A DNA stretch of 64,000 nt from Eleginops maclovinus (lineage: Eukaryota > Chordata > Actinopteri > Perciformes > Eleginopidae), in assembly GCF_036324505.1 (NCBI RefSeq), contig NC_086369.1, positions 17,058,020 to 17,122,019 of the forward strand. Direction: 5' to 3'. Position 1 is the stretch's first letter, and the number at the start of each line of letters is the position of its first letter. Shown piece after piece: positions 48,610 to 61,180 of the stretch. Made by a program: the position numbers and the translations under genes. The notes below the pieces were generated by a model that did no database searches, was not told the origin of the DNA, and saw only the letters and a program-made list of their open reading frames with translations.

Positions 48610-48612
<3 letters not shown>
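48364..48612. mobile_element. Dispersed teleost repeat fragment (TCAAAGTCCACTTTATTGTC type)
   Basis: A non-tandem stretch begins GTCAAAGTCAAAGTCCACTT. It has TTATTGTCAAAGTTTCCAC, GGCAGTCCCACAGTGCGAA and an A-rich tail region with AAGAACATATAACATAAAAA. I recognise this as a very common interspersed repeat in percomorph fish, but I cannot assign its family. It abuts a GT run at its right end. Confidence 0.55.

Positions 48613-48654
<42 letters not shown>
48612..48654 (+). repeat. (GT)21 microsatellite
   Basis: A GT run joining the dispersed repeat at 48364-48612 to the start of the 13-bp satellite. Confidence 0.94.
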
Positions 48655-48658
<4 letters not shown>

Positions 48659-51600
48659 CTTCAGGAGCGTAACGTCAGAGCTGGAGGAGCGTAACGTCAG
48701 AGCTGGAGGAGCGTAACGTCAGAGCTTAACGTCAGAGCGCAACGTCAGAGCTTAACTTCAGAGCTTCCGGAGTGTAACATTAGAGCGTAACTTCAGAGCG
48801 TAATGTCAGAGCGTAATGTCAGAGCGTAACGTCAGAGCGTAACGTCAGAGCTGGAGGAGCGTAACGTCAGAGCGCAACGCCAGAGCAGAATGTCAGAGCG
48901 TAACGTCAGAGCGTAACGTCAGAGCATAACGTCAGAGCTGGAGGAGCGTAACGTCAGAGCTGGAGGAGCGTAACGTCAGAGCTTAACGTCAGAGCGCAAC
49001 GTCAGAGCTTAACTTCAGAGCTTCCGGAGTGTAACGTTAGAGCGTAACTTCAGAGCGTAATGTCAGAGCGTAATGTCAGAGCGTAACGTCAGAGCGTAAC
49101 GTCAGAGCTGGAGGAGCGTAACGTCAGAGCGCAACGCCAGAGCAGAACGTCAGAGCGTAACGTCAGAGCATTACATCAGAGCTGGAGGAGCGTAATGTCA
49201 GAGCGTAACGTCAGAGCGTAACGTCAGAGCGTAACGTCAGAGCGTAACGTCAGAGCGCAACGTCAGAGTGCAACGTCAGAGCTTAACTTCAGAGCTTCCG
49301 GAGTGTAACGTTAGAGCGTAACTTCAGAGCGTAATGTCAGAGCGTAATGTCAGAGCGTAATGTCAGAGCGTAATGTCAGAGCGTAACGTCAGAGCGTTAC
49401 ATCAGAGCTGGAGGAGCGTAACGTCAGAGCGCAACGCCAGAGCAGAACGTCAGAGCGTAACGTCAGAGCATTACATCAGAGCTGGAGGAGCGTAATGTCA
49501 GAGCATAACGTCAGAGCGTAACGTCAGAGCGTAACGTCAGAGCGTAACGTCAGAGCTGGAGGAGCGTAACGTCAGAGCGCAACGCCAGAGCAGAACGTCA
49601 GAGCGTAACGTCAGAGCATTACATCAGAGCTGGAGGAGCGTAATGTCAGAGCGTAACGTCAGAGCGTAACGTCAGAGCGTAACGTCAGAGCGTAACGTCA
49701 GAGCGTAACGTCAGAGCGTAACGTCAGAGCATTACATCAGAGCTGGAGGAGCATAATGTCAGAGCGTAACGTCAGAGCATTACATCAGAGCTGGAGGAGC
49801 GTAATGTCAGAGCGTAACTTCAAAGCTTCAGGAGTGTAACGTCAGAGCGTAACGTCAGAGCGTAACGTCAGAGCGTAATGTCAGAGCGGAACGTCAGAGC
49901 GTAACGTCAGAGCTGGAGGAGCGTAACGTCAGAGCATAATGTCAGAGCTGGAGGAGCGTAATGTCAGAGCGTAATGTCAGAGCGTAACGTCAGAGCGTAA
50001 AGTCAGAGCTGGAGGAGCGTGGCAACAGAGCGTAATGTCCGAGCGTAAAGTCAGAGCGTAAAGTCAGAGCGTAATGTCAGAGCGGAACGTCAGAGCGTAA
50101 TGTCAGAGCGTAATGTCAGAGCGGAACGTCAGAGCGTAATGTCAGAGCGTAATGTCAGAGCGTAACGTCAGAGCGTAAAGTCAGAGCGTAATGTCAGAGC
50201 GGAACGTCAGAGCGTAATGTCAGAGCGGAACGTCAGAGCGTAACGTCAGAGCGTAAAGTCAGAGCGTAATGTCAGAGCTGGAGGAGCGTAACGTCAGAGC
50301 GTAATGTCAGAGCGGAACGTCAGAGCGTAACGTCAGAGCGTAACGTCAGAGCGGAACGTCAGAGCTGGAGGAGCGTAACGTCAGAGCATAATGTCAGGGC
50401 TGGAGGAGCGTGGCAACAGAGCGTAATGTCAGAGCGTAACGTCAGAGCGTCAAGTCAGAGCGTAATGTCAGAGCTGGAGGAGCGTGGCAACAGAGCGTAA
50501 TGTCCGAGCGTAAAGTCAGAGCGTAACGTCAGAGCTGGAGGAGCGTGGCAACAGAGCGTAATGTCAGAGCGCAACGTCAGAGCGCAAAGTCAGAGCTGGA
50601 GGAGCGTGGCAACAGAGCGTAACGTCAGAGCGTAACGTCAGAGCGTAACGTCAGAGCGTAACGTCAGAGCTGGAGGAGCGTAGCAACAGAGCGTAATGTC
50701 AGAGCGCAACGTCAGAGCGCAACGTCAGAGCGTAACGTCAGAGCTTAACGTCAGAGCTTAACTTCAGAGCGTTACATCAGAGCTGGAGGAGCGTAATGTC
50801 AGAGCGTAATGTCAGAGCGTAACGTCAGAGCGTAACGTCAGAGCATTACATCAGAGCTGGAGGAGCGTAATGTCAGAGCGTAACTTCAAAGTTTCCGGAG
50901 TGTAACGTTAGAGCGTAACTTCAGAGCGTTACATCAGAGCTGGAGGAGCGTAATGTCAGAGCGTAACGTCAGAGCTTCAGGAGTGTAACGTTAGAGCGTA
51001 ACGTCAGAGCGTAACGTCAGATCGTAACGTCAGAGCGTAATGTCAGAGCGGAACGTCAGAGCGGAACGTCAGAGCTGGAGGAGCGTAACGTCAGAGCATA
51101 ATGTCAGAGCTGGAGGAGCGTAGCAACAGAGCGTAATGTCAGAGCGTAACGTCAGAGCGTAATGTCAGAGCGGAACGTCAGAGCGTAACGTCAGAGCTGG
51201 AGGAGCGTAGCAACAGAGCGTAATGTCAGAGCGTAATGTCAGAGCGTAACGTCAGAGCGTAATGTCAGAGCGGAACGTCAGAGCGTAGCTTCAGAGCTTC
51301 AGGAGCGTAGCGTTAGAGCGTAATTTCAGAGCGTAACGTCAGAGCGTAACGTCAGAGCGTAACGTCAGAGCGTAATGTCAGAGCTGGAGGAGAACAACGT
51401 CAGAGCTGGAGGAGCGTAACGTCAGAGCGTAACGTCAGAGCTCGAGGAGAATAACGTCAGAGCTGGAGGAGCGTAACGTCAGAGCGTAACGTCAGAGCGT
51501 AACGTCAGAGCGTAACGTCAGAGCTCGAGGAGAATAACGTCAGAGCTGGAGGAGCGTAACGTCAGAGCGTAACGTCAGAGCTCGAGGAGAATAACGTCAG

Positions 51601-54600
51601 AGCTGGAGGAGCGTAACGTCAGAGCGTAAAATCAGAGCGTAAAGTCAGAGCTTAATGTCAGAGCTGGAGGAGCGTAACGTCAGAGCGTAACGTCAGAGCG
51701 TAACGTCAGAGTGTAACTTCAGAGCTTCAGGAGCGTAACCTCAGAGCATTACGTCAGAGCTGGAGGAGCGTAACGTCAGAGCGTAACGTCAGAGCGTAAC
51801 ATCAGAGCGCAAAGTCAGAACGTAAAGTCAGAGCGTAAAGTCAGAGCGCAACGTCAGAGCATTACGTCAGAGCTGGAGGACCGTAACGTCAGAGCTGGAG
51901 GAGAATAACGTCAGAGCTGGAGGAGCGTAGCTTCAGAGCTTCAGGAGCGTAACGTTAGAGCGTAATTTCAGAGCGTAACGTCAGAGCATAACATCAGAGC
52001 TGGAGGAGCGTAACGTCAGAGCGTAAAATCAGAGCGTAAAGTCAGAGCGTAAAGTCAGAGCTTAATGTCAGAGTGTAACGTCAGAGCGTTATGTCAGACC
52101 TGGAGGAGCGTAACGTCAGAGGGTAAAGTCAGAGCGCAAAGTCAGAACGTAAAGTCAGAACGTAAAGTCAGAACGTAAAGTCAGAGCGTAAAGTCAGAGC
52201 ATTACGTCAGAGCTGGAGGACCGTAACGTCAGAGCTGGAGGAGAATAACCTCAGAGCTGGAGGAGCGTAGCTTCAGAGCTTCAGGAGCGTAACGTTAGAG
52301 CGTAATTTCAGAGCGTAACGTTAGAGCGTAACGTCAGAGCGTAACGTCAGAGCGTAATGTCAGAGCTGGAGGAGCGTAACGTCAGAGCGTAACGTCAGAG
52401 CGTAACGTCAGAGCGTAACGTCAGAGCGTAACGTCAGAGTGTAACTTCAGAGCTTCAGGAGCGTAACCTCAGAGCATTACGTCAGAGCTGGAGGAGCGTA
52501 ACGTCAGAGCGTAACATCAGAGCGCAAAGTCAGAACGTAAAGTCAGAGCGTAAAGTCAGAGCGCAACGTCAGAGCATTACGTCAGAGCTGGAGGACCGTA
52601 ACGTCAGAGCTGGAGGAGAATAACGTCAGAGCTGGAGGAGCGTAGCTTCAGAGCTTCAGGAGCGTAACGTTAGAGCGTAATTTCAGAGCGTAACGTCAGA
52701 GCATAACATCAGAGCTGGAGGAGCGTAACGTCAGAGCGTAAAATCAGAGCGTAAAGTCAGAGCGTAAAGTCAGAGCTTAATGTCAGAGTGTAACGTCAGA
52801 GCGTTATGTCAGACCTGGAGGAGCGTAACGTCAGAGGGTAAAGTCAGAGCGCAAAGTCAGAACGTAAAGTCAGAACGTAAAGTCAGAACGTAAAGTCAGA
52901 GCGTAAAGTCAGAGCATTACGTCAGAGCTGGAGGACCGTAACGTCAGAGCTGGAGGAGAATAACCTCAGAGCTGGAGGAGCGTAGCTTCAGAGCTTCAGG
53001 AGCGTAACGTTAGAGCGTAATTTCAGAGCGTAACGTTAGAGCGTACGTCAGAGCGTAACGTCAGAGCGTAATGTCAGAGCTGGAGGAGCGTAACGTCAGA
53101 GCGTAACGTCAGAGCGTAACGTCAGAGCGTAACGTCAGAGCGTAACGTCAGAGTGTAACTTCAGAGCTTCAGGAGCGTAACCTCAGAGCATTACGTCAGA
53201 GCTGGAGGAGCGTAATGTCAGAGTGTAATGTCAGAGCGTAACGTTAGAGTGTAACTTCAGAGCTTCAGGAGCGTAACGTCAGAGCGTAACCTCAAAGCAT
53301 TACGTCAGAGCTGGAGGAGCGTAATGTCAGAGCGTAATGTCAGAGCGTAATGTCAGAGCGTAATGTCAGAGCGTAACGTCAGTGCGTAATGTCAGAGCGT
53401 AACGCCAAAGCGTAATGTCAGAGCGTAACGTCAGAGCGTAAAGTCAGAGCATAACGTCAGAGCGTAACGTCAGAGCGTAACGTCAGAGTGTAACGTCAGA
53501 GCGTAACGTCAGAGCGTAACGTCAGAGCGTAAAGTCAGAGCGTAACGTCAGAGCGTAACGTCAGAGCTGGAGGAGCATAATGTCAGAGCATAACGTCAGA
53601 GCGTAACGTCAGAGCGTAACGTCAGAGTGTAACGTCAGAGCGTAACGTCAGAGCGTAACGTCAGAGCGTAACGTCAGAGCGTAAAGTCAGAGCGTAACGT
53701 CAGAGCGTAACGTCAGAGCTGGAGGAGCATAATGTCAGAGCATTATGTCAGAGCGTAACGTCAGAGCGTAACGTCAGAGCGTAACGTCAGAGCGTAAAGT
53801 CAGAGCGTAACGTCAAAGCGTAACGTCAGAGCTGGAGGAGCATAATGTCAGAGCATAATGTCAGAGCGTAACGTCAGAGCGTAACGTCAGAGCGTAAAGT
53901 CAGAGCGTAACGTCAGAGCGTAACGTCAGAGCGTAACGTCAAAGCGTAACGTCAGAGCGTAAAGTCAGAGCGTAACGTCAAAGCGTAACGTCAGAGCGTA
54001 ACGTCAGAGCGTAACGTCAGAGCGTAACGTCAAAGCATAATGTCAGAGCGTAAAGTCAGAGCGTAACGTCAGAACTGGAGGACCGTAACGTCAGAGCGTA
54101 AAGTCAGAGCTGGAGGAGCATAATGTCAGAGCATAATGTCAGAGTGTAACGTCAGAGTGTAACGTCAGAGCGTAAAGTCAGAGCGTAACGTCAGAGCTGG
54201 AGGACCGTAACGTCAGAGCGTAAAGTCAGAGCTGGAGGAGCATAATGTCAGAGCATAATGTCAGAGTGTAACGTCAGAGTGTAACGTCAGAGCGTAAAGT
54301 CAGAGCGTAACGTCAGAACTGGAGGACCGTAACGTCAGAGCGTAAAGTCAGAGCTGGAGGAGCATAATGTCAGAGCATAATGTCAGAGTGTAATGTCAGA
54401 GCGTAACGTCAGAGCGTAAAGTCAGAGCGTAACGTCAGAGCGTAACGTCAGAGCGTAAAGTCAGAGCGTAAAGTCAGAGCGTAACGTCAAAGCGTAACGT
54501 CAGAGCGTAAAGTCAGAGCGTAACGTCAAAGCGTAACGTCAGAGCTGGAGGAGCATAATGTCAGAGCATAATGTCAGAGCGTAACGTCAGAGCGTAACGT

Positions 54601-54749
54601 CAGAGCGTAAAGTCAGAGCGTAAAGTCAGAGCGTAACGTCAAAGCGTAACGTCAGAGCGTAAAGTCAGAGCGTAACGTCAAAGCGTAAAGTCAGAGCTGG
54701 AGGAGCGTAACGTCAGAGCATTACGTCAGAGCTGGAGGAGCGCGACATC

Positions 54750-55025
54750 GGAGCGTAATGTCAGAGGTGGAGGAGCATATCGTCAGAGCTGGAGGTCAGA
54801 GCTGGAGGTCGGAGCTGGAGGTCAGAGCTGGAGGTCAGAGCTTTACATTACCACGTCAGAGCTGGATGTCAGAGCTGGAGGTCAGAGCTGGAGGTCGGAG
54901 CGTGAGTTCAGAGCTGGAGGTCAGAGCTTTACATCACCACGTCAGAGCTGGATGTCAGAGCTGGAGGTCGGAGCGTGAGGTCAGAGCTGGAGGTCGGAGC
55001 GTGAGGTCAGAGCTGGTGGTCAGAG
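54750..55025 (+). repeat. GAGCTGGAGGTC-type island inside the 13-bp satellite
   Basis: This island has the same variant type as the right end of the array, including the marker TTTACAT-ACCACGTCAGAGC (54841 and 54929). It interrupts GTAACGTCA-type units and is followed by a copy of sequence found at about 52.0 kb. This indicates block duplication within the array. Confidence 0.85.
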
Positions 55026-58000
55026 CGTAAAGTCAGAGCTTAATGTCAGAGTGTAACGTCAGAGCGTTATGTCAGACCTGGAGGAGCGTAACGTCAGAGG
55101 GTAAAGCCAGAGCGCAAAGTCAGAACGTAAAGTCAGAGCGTAAAGTCAGAGCGTAAAGTCAGAGCGTAAAGTCAGAGCGTAAAGTCAGAGCATTACGTCA
55201 GCTGGAGGACCATAACGTCAGAGCTGGAGGAGAATAACCTCAGAGCTGGAGGAGCGTAGCTTCAGAGCTTCAGGAGCGTAACGTTAGAGCGTAATTTCAG
55301 AGCGTAACGTCAGAGCGTAATGTCAGAGCTGGAGGAGCGTAACGTCAGAGCGTAACGTCAGAGCGTAACGTCAGAGCGTAATGTCAGAGCTGGAGGAGCG
55401 TAACGTCAGAGCGTAATGTCAGAGCGTAACCTCAGAGCATTACGTCAGAGCTGGAGGAGCGTAATGTCAGAGTGTAATGTCAGAGCGTAACGTTAGAGTG
55501 TAACTTCAGAGCTTCAGGAGCGTAACGTCAGAGCGTAACCTCAGAGCATTACGTCAGAGCTGGAGGAGCGTAAGGTGAGAGCGTAATGTCAGAGTGTAAT
55601 GTCAGAGCGTAATGTCAGAGCGTAACGTCAGAGCGTAACGTCAGAGCTGGAGGAGCGTAATGTCAGAGCGTAACATCAGAGTGTAACGTCAGAGCGTAAC
55701 GCCAGAGCGTAATGTCAGAGCGTAACGTCAAAGCGTAACGTCAGAGCTGGAGGAGCGTAATGTCAGAGCGTAACGTCAGAGTGTAACGTCAGAGCGTAAC
55801 GCCAGAGCGTAATGTCAGAGCGTAACGTCAGAGCTGGAGGAGCGTAATGTCAGAGCGTAACATCAGAGTGTAACGTCAGAGCGTAACGCCAGAGCGTAAT
55901 GTCAGAGCGTAACGTCAAAGCGTAACGTCAGAGCTGGAGGAGCGTAATGTCAGAGTGTAACGTCAGAGTGTAACGTCAGAGCGTAACGCCAGAGCGTAAT
56001 GTCAGAGCGTAATGTCAGAGCGTAACGTCAGAGTGTAACGCCAGAGCGTAATGTCAGAGCGTAACGTCAAAGCGTAACGTCAGAGCTGGAGGAGCGTAAC
56101 GTCAGAGCGTAACGTCAGAGCGTAACCTCAGAGCATTACGTCAGAGCTGGAGGAGCGTAATGTCAGAGTGTAATGTCAGAGCGTAACGTTAGAGTGTAAC
56201 TTCAGAGCTTCAGGAGCGTAACGTCAGAGCGTAACCTCAGAGCATTACGTCAGAGCTGGAGGAGCGTAAGGTGAGAGCGTAATGTCAGAGTGTAATGTCA
56301 GAGCGTAATGTCAGAGCGTAACGTCAGAGCGTAACGTCAGAGCTGGAGGAGCGTAATGTCAGAGCGTAACATCAGAGTGTAACGTCAGAGCGTAACGCCA
56401 GAGCGTAATGTCAGAGCGTAACGTCAAAGCGTAACGTCAGAGCTGGAGGAGCGTAATGTCAGAGCGTAACGTCAGAGTGTAACGTCAGAGCGTAACGTCA
56501 GAGCGTAACGTCAGAGCGTAAAGTCAGAGCGTAACGTCAGAGCGTAACGTCAGAGCTGGAGGAGCATAATGTCAGAGCGTAATGTCAGAGCGTAATGTCA
56601 GAGCGTAATGTCAGAGTGTAACGTCAGAGCTGGAGGAGCGTAATGTCAGAGCGTAATGTCAGAGCGTAAAGTCAGAGCGTAATGTCAGAGCGTAATGTCA
56701 GAGCTGGAGGAGCATAATGTCAGAGCGTAATGTCAGAGCGTAAAGTCAGAGCGTAAAGTCAGAGCGTAACGTCAGAGCGTAACGTCAGAGCTGGAGGAGC
56801 ATAATGTCAGAGCGTAATGTCAGAGCGTAAAGTCAGAGCGTAAAGTCAGAGCGTAACGTCAGAGCGTAACGTCAGAGCTGGAGGAGCATAATGTCAGAGC
56901 GTAATGTCAGAGCGTAATGTCAGAGCGTAACGTCAGAGCTGGAGGAGCATAATGTCAGAGCGTAATGTCAGAGCGTAATGTCAGAGCGTAATGTCAGAGC
57001 GTAATGTCAGAGCGTAACGTCAGAGCGTAACGTCAGAGCTGGAGGAGCATAATGTCAGAGCGTAATGTCAGAGCGTAATGTCAGAGCGTAATGTCAGAGC
57101 TGGAGGAGCATAATGTCAGAGCGTAATGTCAGAGCGTAATGTCAGAGCGTAATGTCAGAGCGTAATGTCAGAGTGTAACGCCAGAGCGTAATGTCAGAGC
57201 GTAACGTCAGAGCGTAACGTCAGAGCGTAATGTCAGAGCGTAATGTCAGAGTGTAACGCCAGAGCGTAATGTCAGAGCGTAACGTCAGAGCGTAACGTCA
57301 GAGCGTAACGTCAGAGCGTAACGTCAGAGCGTAACGTCAGAGCGTAACGTCAGAGCGTAACGTCAGAGCGTAATGTCAGAGTGTAACGCCAGAGCGTAAT
57401 GTCAGAGCGTAACGTCAGAGCGTAACGTCAGAGCGTAACGTCAGAGCGTAACGTCAGAGCGTAACGTTAGAGCGTAACGTCAAAGCGTAACGTCAGAGCT
57501 GGAGGAGCATAATGTCAGAGCGTAACGTCAGAGCGTAATGTCAGAGCGTAATGTCAGAGCGTAATGTCAGAGTGTAACGCCAGAGCGTAATGTCAGAGCG
57601 TAACGTCAGAGCGTAACGTCAGAGCGTAACGTCAGAGCGTAACGTCAGAGCGTAACGTTAGAGCGTAACGTCAAAGCGTAACGTCAGAGCGTAACATCAG
57701 AGCTTAACGTCAGAGTGTAACGTCAGAGCGTAACGTCAGAGCTGGAGGAGCATAATGTCAGAGCATAATGTCAGAGCGTAATGTCAGAGCGTAATGTCAG
57801 AGTGTAACGTCAGAGCGTAATGTCAGAGTGTAATGTCAGAGCGTAATGTCAGAGCGTAATGTCAGAGTGTAACGTCAGAGCGTAATGTCAGAGCGTAATG
57901 TCAGAGCGTAATGTCAGAGCGTAATGTCAGAGCGTAAAGTCAGAGCGTAACGTCAGAGCGTAACGTCAGAGCTGGAGGAGCATAATGTCAGAGCGTAATG

Positions 58001-59739
58001 TCAGAGCGTAATGTCAGAGCGTAATGTCAGAGCTGGAGGAGCATAATGTCAGAGCGTAATGTCAGAGCGTAATGTCAGAGCTGGAGGAGCATAATGTCAG
58101 AGCGTAATGTCAGAGCGTAATGTCAGAGCGTAATGTCAGAGCGTAATGTCAGAGCGTAATGTCAGAGTGTAACGCCAGAGCGTAATGTCAGAGCGTAACG
58201 TCAGAGCGTAACGTCAGAGCGTAATGTCAGAGCGTAATGTCAGAGTGTAACGCCAGAGCGTAATGTCAGAGCGTAACGTCAGAGCGTAACGTCAGAGCGT
58301 AACGTCAGAGCGTAACGTCAGAGCGTAACGTCAGAGCGTAACGTCAGAGCGTAACGTCAGAGCGTAACGTCAGAGCGTAATGTCAGAGTGTAACGCCAGA
58401 GCGTAATGTCAGAGCGTAACGTCAGAGCGTAACGTCAGAGCGTAACGTCAGAGCGTAACGTCAGAGCGTAACGTTAGAGCGTAACGTCAAAGCGTAACGT
58501 CAGAGCTGGAGGAGCATAATGTCAGAGCGTAACGTCAGAGCGTAATGTCAGAGCGTAATGTCAGAGCGTAATGTCAGAGTGTAACGCCAGAGCGTAATGT
58601 CAGAGCGTAACGTCAGAGCGTAACGTCAGAGCGTAACGTCAGAGCGTAACGTCAGAGCGTAACGTTAGAGCGTAACGTCAAAGCGTAACGTCAGAGCGTA
58701 ACATCAGAGCTTAACGTCAGAGTGTAACGTCAGAGCGTAACGTCAGAGCTGGAGGAGCATAATGTCAGAGCATAATGTCAGAGCGTAATGTCAGAGCGTA
58801 ATGTCAGAGTGTAACGTCAGAGCGTAATGTCAGAGTGTAACGTCAGAGCTGGAGGAGCGTAATGTCAGAGCGTAACATCAGAGCTTAACGTCAGAGTGTA
58901 ACGTCAGAGCGTAACGTCAGAGCGTAACGTCAGAGCTGGAGGAGCATAATGTCAGAGCATAATGTCAGAGCGTAATGTCAGAGCGTAATGTCAGAGTGTA
59001 ACGTCAGAGCGTAATGTCAGTGCTGGAGGAGCGTAATGTCAGAGCGTAATGTCAGAGCTGGAGGAGCATAATGTCAGAGCATAATGTCAGAGCGTAATGT
59101 CAGAGCGTAATGTCAGAGTGTAACGTCAGAGCGTAACGTCAGTGCTGGAGGAGCGTAATGTCAGAGCGTAATGTCAGAGCGTAACGTCAGAGCGTAACGT
59201 CAGTGCTGGAGGAGCATAATGTCAGAGCGTAATGTCAGAGCGTAATGTCAGAGCGTAATGTCAGAGCGTAATGTCAGAGCGTAATGTCAGAGTGTAACGT
59301 CAGAGCTTAACGTCAGAGCGTAACGTCAGAGCTGGAGGAGCGTAATGTCAGAGCGTAACGTCAGTGCTGGAGGAGCATAATGTCAGAGCGTAATGTCAGA
59401 GTGTAACGTCAGAGCTTAACGTCAGAGCGTAACGTCAGAGCTGGAGGAGCGTAATGTCAGAGCGTAATGTCAGAGCGTAATGTCAGAGCGTAACATCAGA
59501 GCGTAAAGTCAGAGCGTAACGTCAGAGCTTAACGTCAGAGCGTAACGTCAGAGCTTAACGTCAGAGCGTAACGTCAGTGCTGGAGGAGCATAATGTCAGA
59601 GCATAATGTCAGAGCATAATGTCAGAGCGTAACGTCAGAACTGGAGGACCGTAACGTCAGAGCATTACGTCAGAGCATTACGTCAGAGCTGGAGGAGCAT
59701 AACGTCAGAGCGTAAAGTCAGAGTTGGAGGAGCGCAACA

Positions 59740-61180
59740 TCGGAGCGTAATGTCAGAGGTGGAGGAGCATATCGTCAGAGCTGGAGGTCCGAGCTGGAGG
59801 TCGGAGCTGGAGGTCAGAGCTGGAGGTCAGAGCTTTACATCACCACGTCAGAGCTGGATGTCAGAGCTGGAGGTCGGAGCGTGAGGTCAGAGCTGGAGGT
59901 CGGAGCGTGAGGTCAGAGCTGGAGGTCAGAGCTTTACATCACCACGTCAGAGCTGGATGTCAGAGCTGGAGGTCGGAGCGTGAGGTCAGAGCTGGAGGTC
60001 GGAGCGTGAGGTCAGAGCTGGTGGTCAGAGCGTGAGGTCAGAGCTGGTGGTCAGAGCGTGAGGTCAGAGCTGGATGTCAGAGCTGGAGGTCGGAGCGTGA
60101 GGTCAGAGCTGGTGGTCAGAGCGTGAGGTCAGAGCGTGAGGTCAGAGCTGGATGTCAGAGCGTGAGGTCAGAGCGTGAGGTCAGAGCGTGAGGTCAGAGC
60201 TGGATGTCAGAGCTGGAGGTCAGAGCGTGAGGTCAGAGCTGGAGGTCGGAGCGTGAGGTCAGAGCTGGAGGTCAGAGCTTTACATCACCACGTCAGAGCT
60301 GGATGTCAGAGCTGGAGGTCGGAGCGTGAGGTCAGAGCTGGAGGTCGGAGCGTGAGGTCAGAGCTGGAGGTCGGAGCGTGAGGTCAGAGCTGGTGGTCAG
60401 AGCGTGAGGTCAGAGCTGGTGGTCAGAGCGTGAGGTCAGAGCTGGATGTCAGAGCTGGAGGTCGGAGCGTGAGGTCAGAGCTGGTGGTCAGAGCGTGAGG
60501 TCAGAGCGTGAGGTCAGAGCTGGATGTCAGAGCGTGAGGTCAGAGCGTGAGGTCAGAGCGTGAGGTCAGAGCGTGAGGTCAGAGCGTGAGGTCAGAGCTG
60601 GATGTCAGAGCTGGAGGTCAGAGCGTGAGGTCAGAGCTGGAGGTCGGAGCGTGAGGTCAGAGCTGGAGGTCAGAGCTTTACATCACCACGTCAGAGCTGG
60701 ATGTCAGAGCTGGAGGTCGGAGCGTGAGGTCAGAGCTGGAGGTCGGAGCGTGAGGTCAGAGCGTGAGGTCAGAGCTGGATGTCAGAGCTGGAGGTCAGAG
60801 CGTGAGGTCAGAGCTGGTGGTCAGAGCGTGAGGTCAGAGCGTGAGGTCAGAGCTGGATGTCAGAGCTGGAGGTCGGAGCGTGAGGTCAGAGCTGGTGGTC
60901 AGAGCGTGAGGTCAGAGCTGGTGGTCAGAGCGTGAGGTCAGAGCGTGAGGTCAGAGCGTGAGGTCAGAGCTGGATGTCAGAGCTGGAGGTCGGAGCGTGA
61001 GGTCAGAGCTGGAGGTCGGAGCGTGAGGTCAGAGCTGGAGGTCGGAGCGTGAGGTCAGAGCTGGTGGTCAGAGCGTGAGGTCAGAGCGTGAGGTCAGAGC
61101 TGGATGTCAGAGCTGGAGGTCAGAGCGTGAGGTCAGAGCGTGAGGTCAGAGCTGGAGGTCAGAGCTTTACATCACCACGT
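59740..61180 (+). repeat. Terminal GAGCTGGAGGTC/GAGCGTGAGGTC domain of the satellite
   Basis: The last 1.4 kb of the array use 13-bp units with GAGGTC instead of AACGTC. The block marker TTTACATCACCACGTCAGAG recurs five times (from about 59833 to 61166). Open frames of 68-120 codons here are repeat artefacts. Confidence 0.9.

Larger units (their letters stand above)
48658..61180 (+). repeat. 12.5-kb satellite array of a 13-bp unit (GAGCGTAACGTCA)
   Basis: Roughly 960 tandem copies of a 13-bp unit run from just after a GT microsatellite to 61180. The main variants are GAGCGTAACGTCA, GAGCGTAATGTCA, GAGCGTAAAGTCA, and a longer spacer unit GAGCTGGAGGAGCGTAACG. The right-hand 1.4 kb (from about 59740) and an island at 54750-55025 switch to GAGCTGGAGGTCA and GAGCGTGAGGTCG units. 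Higher-order duplications of about 0.7 and 1 kb are visible. No host gene lies inside. Confidence 0.97.

Noticed and set aside
48658..61180. CRISPR-like or rRNA spacer array
   Set aside because: Repeats are contiguous 13-mers with no unique spacers, and the context is a vertebrate genome.
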